Shown here: piece after piece, positions 6,054-9,009 of the stretch | Layout: each line of letters opens with the position of its first letter | How positions within the stretch are numbered: the stretch's first letter is position 1 | NCBI GenBank assembly: GCA_014380605.1 | Contig: JACMJO010000282.1 | Span: 1 to 9,009, forward strand | Direction: 5' to 3' | DNA length: 9,009 nucleotides | Source of the DNA: Fimbriimonadaceae bacterium | GTDB lineage: Bacteria > Armatimonadota > Fimbriimonadia > Fimbriimonadales > Fimbriimonadaceae | Made by a program: the position numbers and the translations under genes | The notes under the pieces: model-generated | Databases searched by the model: none | The model's input: only the letters and a program-made list of their open reading frames with translations | Told to the model about the DNA's origin: nothing

Positions 6054-6590
6054 TTGACAAAAAAACCTTTAGAAATCGATTGGCTCAGAAGGGCGACCCG
6101 TTTTCGCTATGTCTTTCCGGTGCTTGCGGAGCTTCAGCGCGACCAAGGCTGTAAGTTCGTAACCTTGATTAGCAGGCTGGACGCGAGCGATCGGGCGATC
6201 CGCCAAGCATTGGACTACCTGATCGAGATTGGGTGGGCGATGCGAAATCCTGGCTATGGCCACCCATCTCGACCTGAGTACATCTTGGCTCCATTCGGAT
6301 CGACACCCGGTTTCCGTGCTATTCAGATTTGGGATGCTTTGAGCGGGTGGAATGAGGGAGATATCGCTCTAGAACGGTGGCCTTTGGTCGTTCTAAACTC
6401 GTTGGAGCATGAATCCAAGCGATTTTCTGAGATTCGGGCCCGTTGTCCGAGCATATCTCCTCGCGCCTTGGCGATGGCCCTAACCAGGTTGGAAGGGAGT
6501 GGCCTTGCCACGAGGACTTTGGTTGATGGCAGGCCACCGACGACGGAATATTCCGCCACCAACTGGGGACGAACTCTACTTAAGAGCTAG
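6054..6590 (+). CDS. Tandem double winged-helix transcriptional regulator, HxlR-like
   Basis: The 178-residue product contains two winged-helix units. The C-terminal unit (about 105-178) fits the HxlR pattern closely: a Trp-Pro-Leu-Val-Val-Leu helix, KRFSEIR at 122-128, ISPRALAMALTRLEGSGL at 134-151, then the wing with PPTTEYS and a final WGRTLL. The N-terminal unit (about 18-83) has the same plan, with FPVLAEL, an SDRAIRQALDYL recognition region and a GYGHPSRPEY wing. Normal HxlR proteins have one such domain and dimerise; this could be a fused internal dimer. The only available start is TTG at 6054, directly preceded by AAGGGA. It is divergent from the VOC operon across 50 AT-rich bases with repeats, so it probably regulates that operon and itself. 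The inducing signal is unknown. Confidence 0.85.
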   Translation: MTKKPLEIDWLRRATRFRYVFPVLAELQRDQGCKFVTLISRLDASDRAIRQALDYLIEIGWAMRNPGYGHPSRPEYILAPFGSTPGFRAIQIWDALSGWNEGDIALERWPLVVLNSLEHESKRFSEIRARCPSISPRALAMALTRLEGSGLATRTLVDGRPPTTEYSATNWGRTLLKS

Positions 6591-7720
6591 CCAATTTCAA
6601 GCTTGACCATATCCAGGCGATCCTTGGCTTCTTTGTAGTTTGGTTCAAGCTTCAATGCTTCCTCAAACGCCGATCTGGCTTCCTTCAGCCGCTTTGATTG
6701 ACGGAGGAAATTGCCATAGGTGTAGTGGAACCAGGCCCGCTTTGGGTCGACCGCTATGCCGGCCTTGAATTGCTCTTCAGCTTCCTTGTTTTTCTCTTGG
6801 CGCCACAGCGAAACGCCGTAGTCCACATACGGGTCGGCGTATTTTGGGTGATCCTTAATGAGCTTCTGATAGATCGCTTCAGACTCTGGGTACCGTCTCA
6901 ACTCGTCGATGAGGTTTGCCAATCGCAGATAGTAAGGAAGCCCGTTCGGATCGGCCTCTATGAGCTTGCGAGTCACGTCTTCGGCGTCCTTGAACAGCTC
7001 TTGAGCCATAAAGAGTTTGGACAATCCGTCCAAGGCTCGAAGTCTCTTAGGGTCGAGATCGAGGGCTTGGTAGTAGGCGTCCTCAGATCTCGTGTAACTT
7101 TTCTGCTTGCGAAGCACGTCGCCCATGACGGACCAGCCATAGGCGCTCTTGGCGTCCAAGGCCAGAGCCTTTGTGAGCAGACCTTCGGCTTCCCGATAAC
7201 GTCCGTCATCGGCGAGGAAGTTTGTGTAAGCGAACATCGCGGGGATGTAGTTGGGGTCCAAGTCCAGGCTTTTGCGGAAACCCGCTTCGGCGTCGCTGGG
7301 CTTGCCAAGCTTCATGAGCGCCTTTGCTCGGTCCAGGACGTATTCGGGAGCTTTGGGATCGAGCTCCATTGCTTTGGCGTAGGCTCGCTCTGCTTGATCG
7401 AACCTGCCGAGACCAAAATGGCAATCGCCTATGAACTTAGGGGCTCCCGCGAATGTGGGCAGGAGGCTTGCGACCTTCTCGAAGATCGGCAGGGCTTCGG
7501 CAAACTTGTCCTGATAGAAAATCGCGCGTCCGAGTTGATAGTTCGCCTCTGGATCATTGGGGGTCTTGGCGACCTGAACCTTGCCAAGGGCTTCCGCCTC
7601 AACGTATTTTCCTGTTTGGATGAGTTGACGGACTTTCTCCGTTTCCGATGTCGTGGCCTGAGAAAACGCCAATGAGAGAGGCATCGCAAAGAGAACCAAA
7701 CATACGATGATGCGGGGCAT
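6587..7720 (-). CDS. Secreted/periplasmic tetratricopeptide-repeat protein (377 aa)
   Basis: The N-terminus (MPRIIVCLVLFAMPLSLAFSQ) is a signal peptide with cleavage near residues 20-21. From about residue 24 to the end the protein is made of about ten 34-residue TPR units; repeated landmarks are the Y-x-L-G, A-E-x-x-Y/F and L-D-P-K patterns, for example AMELDPKAP, SLDLDPNY, ALDLDPKR, GIAVDPKR and LKLEPNY. TPR proteins of this kind scaffold protein complexes, often in the envelope; no catalytic domain is attached, so the partner is unknown. The start is ATG without a clear Shine-Dalgarno. It runs tail to tail into the regulator gene, the two stop codons sharing a CTAG (6587-6590), so no terminator fits between them. 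Confidence 0.9.
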   Translation of the reverse strand: MPRIIVCLVLFAMPLSLAFSQATTSETEKVRQLIQTGKYVEAEALGKVQVAKTPNDPEANYQLGRAIFYQDKFAEALPIFEKVASLLPTFAGAPKFIGDCHFGLGRFDQAERAYAKAMELDPKAPEYVLDRAKALMKLGKPSDAEAGFRKSLDLDPNYIPAMFAYTNFLADDGRYREAEGLLTKALALDAKSAYGWSVMGDVLRKQKSYTRSEDAYYQALDLDPKRLRALDGLSKLFMAQELFKDAEDVTRKLIEADPNGLPYYLRLANLIDELRRYPESEAIYQKLIKDHPKYADPYVDYGVSLWRQEKNKEAEEQFKAGIAVDPKRAWFHYTYGNFLRQSKRLKEARSAFEEALKLEPNYKEAKDRLDMVKLEIG

Positions 7721-7771
7721 AGCTGTTTGGACGAAAAATCCGACTTAAAGGTCAGCAAGTTCTTGCCGCGT

Positions 7772-7799
7772 TTGGCCCGAACACGACGTATCCTATAAC
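7772..7799 (+). promoter_or_regulatory. Plus-strand promoter upstream of the RNA candidate
   Basis: TTGGCC (7772-7777) and TATAAC (7794-7799) with a 16-bp spacer match sigma-70 boxes in four and five of six positions. The start of transcription would be near 7805, more than 130 bases before the methyltransferase ATG. Confidence 0.4.
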
Positions 7800-7803
7800 C
7801 AAG

Positions 7804-7905
7804 AGGCGTTAAATCAATTGACGAGTGCCTGCAAGGGCCAGAGTCCGGTAGCTGTGGTTCGCCGCGCAGTGAATATGGCCAGGGTTAGTCCTGGCCTTTT
7901 GATTT
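7804..7905 (+). ncRNA. Candidate small RNA or attenuated leader upstream of the methyltransferase
   Basis: The stretch begins where the 7772-7799 promoter would start transcription. It contains a 5' stem-loop (AGGC-GTTAA / TTGAC-GCCT, 7804-7830), a stem around a TTCG loop (7852-7869), and ends in an intrinsic terminator (7877-7905). There is no plus-strand gene between the promoter and the terminator. It is therefore either an independent RNA of about 100 nt or a leader that controls read-through into the methyltransferase gene 33 bases later. I do not recognise it as tRNA, SRP RNA, 6S, tmRNA or a known riboswitch. A 9-base sequence (GCTGTGGTT) occurs both before (7851-7859) and after (7910-7918) the terminator. 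Confidence 0.4.
7877..7905 (+). terminator. Intrinsic terminator before the methyltransferase start
   Basis: A perfect 7-bp stem GGCCAGG / CCTGGCC (7877-7896) with a six-base loop is followed by TTTTGATTT. It is oriented on the plus strand although no protein gene on that strand lies upstream of it in the preceding 1.2 kb. Confidence 0.72.
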
Positions 7906-7937
7906 GTCCGCTGTGGTTTGGCAGAATAGACTAACCC

Positions 7938-8783
7938 ATGAGCAGTTCAAACGAGAGTGCCCTATCAGTCGTGAAGTCTTCCAAGTATTGGGAAGTACAG
8001 GTTGCTCAAACCGAGTATCGGGCACGACTGGTCGAGAGTTGGCAGATTCCGCCAGGAGCCAGGGTCTTTGAGATCGGCTGTGGGCAAGGCGACATGACGG
8101 TGTTGCTGGCGGAAGTGGTTGGTCGTGATGGCCATGTGACGGCGGCCGACATAGCGAGTCCGACATATGGCTCGCCCCTTACCCTTGGACAAGCCACAGA
8201 TCTGCTGAAAGCATCGCACCTCGGGAATCGGATCGATTTCTGTTTCAACTTCGAAGTGCTGAGCCCTGCCAGCCCCTTTGAAGATGACGCCTTCGATTGC
8301 GTTGTATTTGCGCACTCCAGTTGGTACTTCGAATCAGTCGAGCAACTTCAGGAGACTTTGCGCAAGGTTCAGCCGTGGGCGAGACAGCTTTGCTTTGCCG
8401 AGTGGGACCTTCAGCCCCGCTCGCTCGATCAGGTGCCTCACCTCTTGGCGGTTCTCATTCAGGGCCAGGTAGAGGCGTTTAAGTCGGCTAGTATAGCCAA
8501 CGTTCGGACGCCCTTGACCCGCGACAAGGTCGAAGACTTTCTAGCCAAGGCAGGTTGGAAGGTGGAATCGAGCAACACGCTAGACGTCGAGGCGCTTCAG
8601 GATGCAGACTGGGAGATTAAGGCCTGCTTAGACTCATCCCTCGCCGATGCGGAGGAGCTTGATTTACCGGTGAGGTTTCTGGCGATGTTGGAGGGCCAAG
8701 TCGAGATTCTCAGGCAAATCGCCCTTCCCAGCGGGAATCATCCACTCGACACTTACTCCATCGTCGCAACCCGTTCGGCGTAG
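7938..8783 (+). CDS. Class I SAM-dependent methyltransferase
   Basis: Transfers a methyl group from S-adenosylmethionine to an unknown acceptor, in the cytoplasm. The SAM-binding motif I is VFEIGCGQGDMTVLL at 43-57, followed by the acidic end of the second strand (AADI, Asp71). The motif IV region FEDDAFDCVVFAHSSWYF lies at 114-131. The N-terminal 30 residues are probably a helical cap, and the C-terminal third (about 165-281) carries extra helices and a final strand with SIVATR. At 281 residues it is complete; small-molecule targets are common for this shape, but none can be named. The start is ATG without a Shine-Dalgarno, 33 bases after a plus-strand terminator. It converges with the 16S rRNA gene. 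Confidence 0.88.
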   Translation: MSSSNESALSVVKSSKYWEVQVAQTEYRARLVESWQIPPGARVFEIGCGQGDMTVLLAEVVGRDGHVTAADIASPTYGSPLTLGQATDLLKASHLGNRIDFCFNFEVLSPASPFEDDAFDCVVFAHSSWYFESVEQLQETLRKVQPWARQLCFAEWDLQPRSLDQVPHLLAVLIQGQVEAFKSASIANVRTPLTRDKVEDFLAKAGWKVESSNTLDVEALQDADWEIKACLDSSLADAEELDLPVRFLAMLEGQVEILRQIALPSGNHPLDTYSIVATRSA

Positions 8784-8822
8784 GGGGACAAGAGTGTCGC
8801 ACCGACGGATGGTTATGAACAC

Positions 8823-8856
8823 AAAAAGCCCCGATCAGCGAACTGACCGAGGCTTT
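8823..8856. terminator. Bidirectional intrinsic terminator between 16S rRNA and the methyltransferase gene
   Basis: An 11-bp stem (8828-8838 with 8843-8853, some G-U pairs) closed by a UUCG loop on the minus strand is followed by TTTTTGTG, ending the rRNA transcript about 90 bases beyond the mature 16S end. On the plus strand GGCTTTCAT follows, so it can also end the methyltransferase transcript. The rest of 8784-8899 shows no gene. Confidence 0.85.
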
Positions 8857-8899
8857 CATAAAAGCTCTTTAGAAAGAAACTCAAAACGTAGACCGACCT

Positions 8900-8939
8900 G
8901 GATATGTGTTCTGTGCAATGCACAAAACAGTGCTTATCC
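8900..8939 (-). other. Stem-loop directly after the 16S 3' end
   Basis: Arms GTTCTGTGCA (8908-8917) and TGCACAAAAC (8919-8928) pair through ten bases with one G-U in the minus-strand RNA. An outer pair GGATA / TATCC (8900-8904, 8935-8939) brings the structure to within two bases of the mature 16S end. It may guide 3' processing of the rRNA precursor. Confidence 0.5.
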
Positions 8940-8941
8940 TT

Positions 8942-9009
8942 TAAGGAGGTGATCCACCCACACCTTCCGGTACGGGTACCTTGTTACGACTTAGTCCCCC
9001 TTACCCCCC
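8942..9009 (-). rRNA. rrs: 16S ribosomal RNA, 3' end (partial)
   Basis: Read on the minus strand, the last 68 bases match the end of bacterial 16S rRNA: AAGTCGTAACAAGGTA, helix 45 with its GGAA tetraloop (the dimethyladenosine site), then GGATCACCTCCTTA with the anti-Shine-Dalgarno sequence. The gene continues beyond the window. Helix 45 is unusual: the second base pair (E. coli 1508:1527) is C-G, with complementary change on both sides. No tRNA or 23S gene follows in the 160 bp downstream; a terminator does. Confidence 0.97.

Noticed and set aside
6698..7675. 325-codon open frame on the plus strand
   Set aside because: It is fully antisense to the TPR gene, whose repeats, signal peptide and motifs are clear. 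The antisense product has no recognisable domain.
7804..7876. Possible tRNA or SRP RNA
   Set aside because: A GGTTCG and a TCCGG stretch recall the T-loop and SRP loop, but no cloverleaf, CCA-stem pairing or SRP GGAA apical loop with flanking asymmetry can be formed.
7848..7931. 26-codon GTG-started open frame crossing the terminator
   Set aside because: No ribosome-binding site, no recognisable product, and it runs through the terminator hairpin.

Overview
The window looks like a piece of bacterial chromosome of moderate GC, ending inside a 16S rRNA gene. It carries housekeeping and accessory genes and shows no sign of transposases, phage genes or CRISPR arrays. The 16S 3' tail (ACTAAGTCGTAACAAGG, canonical anti-Shine-Dalgarno CCUCCUU) is clearly bacterial. 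The 16S gene has no tRNA or 23S directly downstream. Together with the protein styles (TTG/GTG starts, tandem HxlR regulator, secreted DUF1579-like and TPR proteins), this makes me think of Armatimonadota/Fimbriimonadia or a neighbouring phylum such as Chloroflexota. That placement is a guess. The stop of the window inside 16S is typical of a metagenome contig edge.

Layout, left to right. On the minus strand, 34-1420 is a two-gene unit: a 3-oxoacid CoA-transferase subunit A gene (scoA type) followed closely by a small secreted protein; no subunit B is visible. A minus-strand intrinsic terminator (1466-1502) separates it from a short degenerate receiver-domain protein (1600-1926). That gene is divergent from mtnA (1977-2942, plus), the methionine-salvage methylthioribose-1-phosphate isomerase. 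A 28-bp perfect palindrome at 2945-2972 terminates between mtnA and a convergent 76-residue basic protein. Upstream of the latter, on the same strand, is a family 4 glycosidase (3368-4906). A 112-bp imperfect inverted repeat (4936-5047) lies between the glycosidase and a VOC to DUF1579-like operon (5985 down to 5037).

The VOC operon diverges from a plus-strand gene for a tandem double winged-helix HxlR-like regulator (6054-6590). The 50-bp AT-rich gap holds an identifiable VOC promoter overlapped by two copies of an 11-bp repeat, a simple candidate regulator/operator/target module. The regulator gene runs tail to tail into a secreted TPR-repeat protein (6587-7720, minus), the two sharing a CTAG stop.

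Between the TPR gene and a class I SAM methyltransferase (7938-8783, plus) is a 217-bp region with a plus-strand promoter, a series of stem-loops and an intrinsic terminator, all before the methyltransferase start. It is a candidate small RNA or attenuated leader. The methyltransferase converges on the 16S rRNA 3' end (8942 to beyond 9009, minus) across a strong bidirectional terminator.

Apart from the probable operons (scoA plus secreted protein; VOC plus DUF1579-like) the genes do not form one pathway. The most interesting signals are non-coding: the 7800-7905 RNA candidate, the unlinked 16S with an altered helix 45, the 4936-5047 inverted element and the operator-like repeats at 6016-6042.
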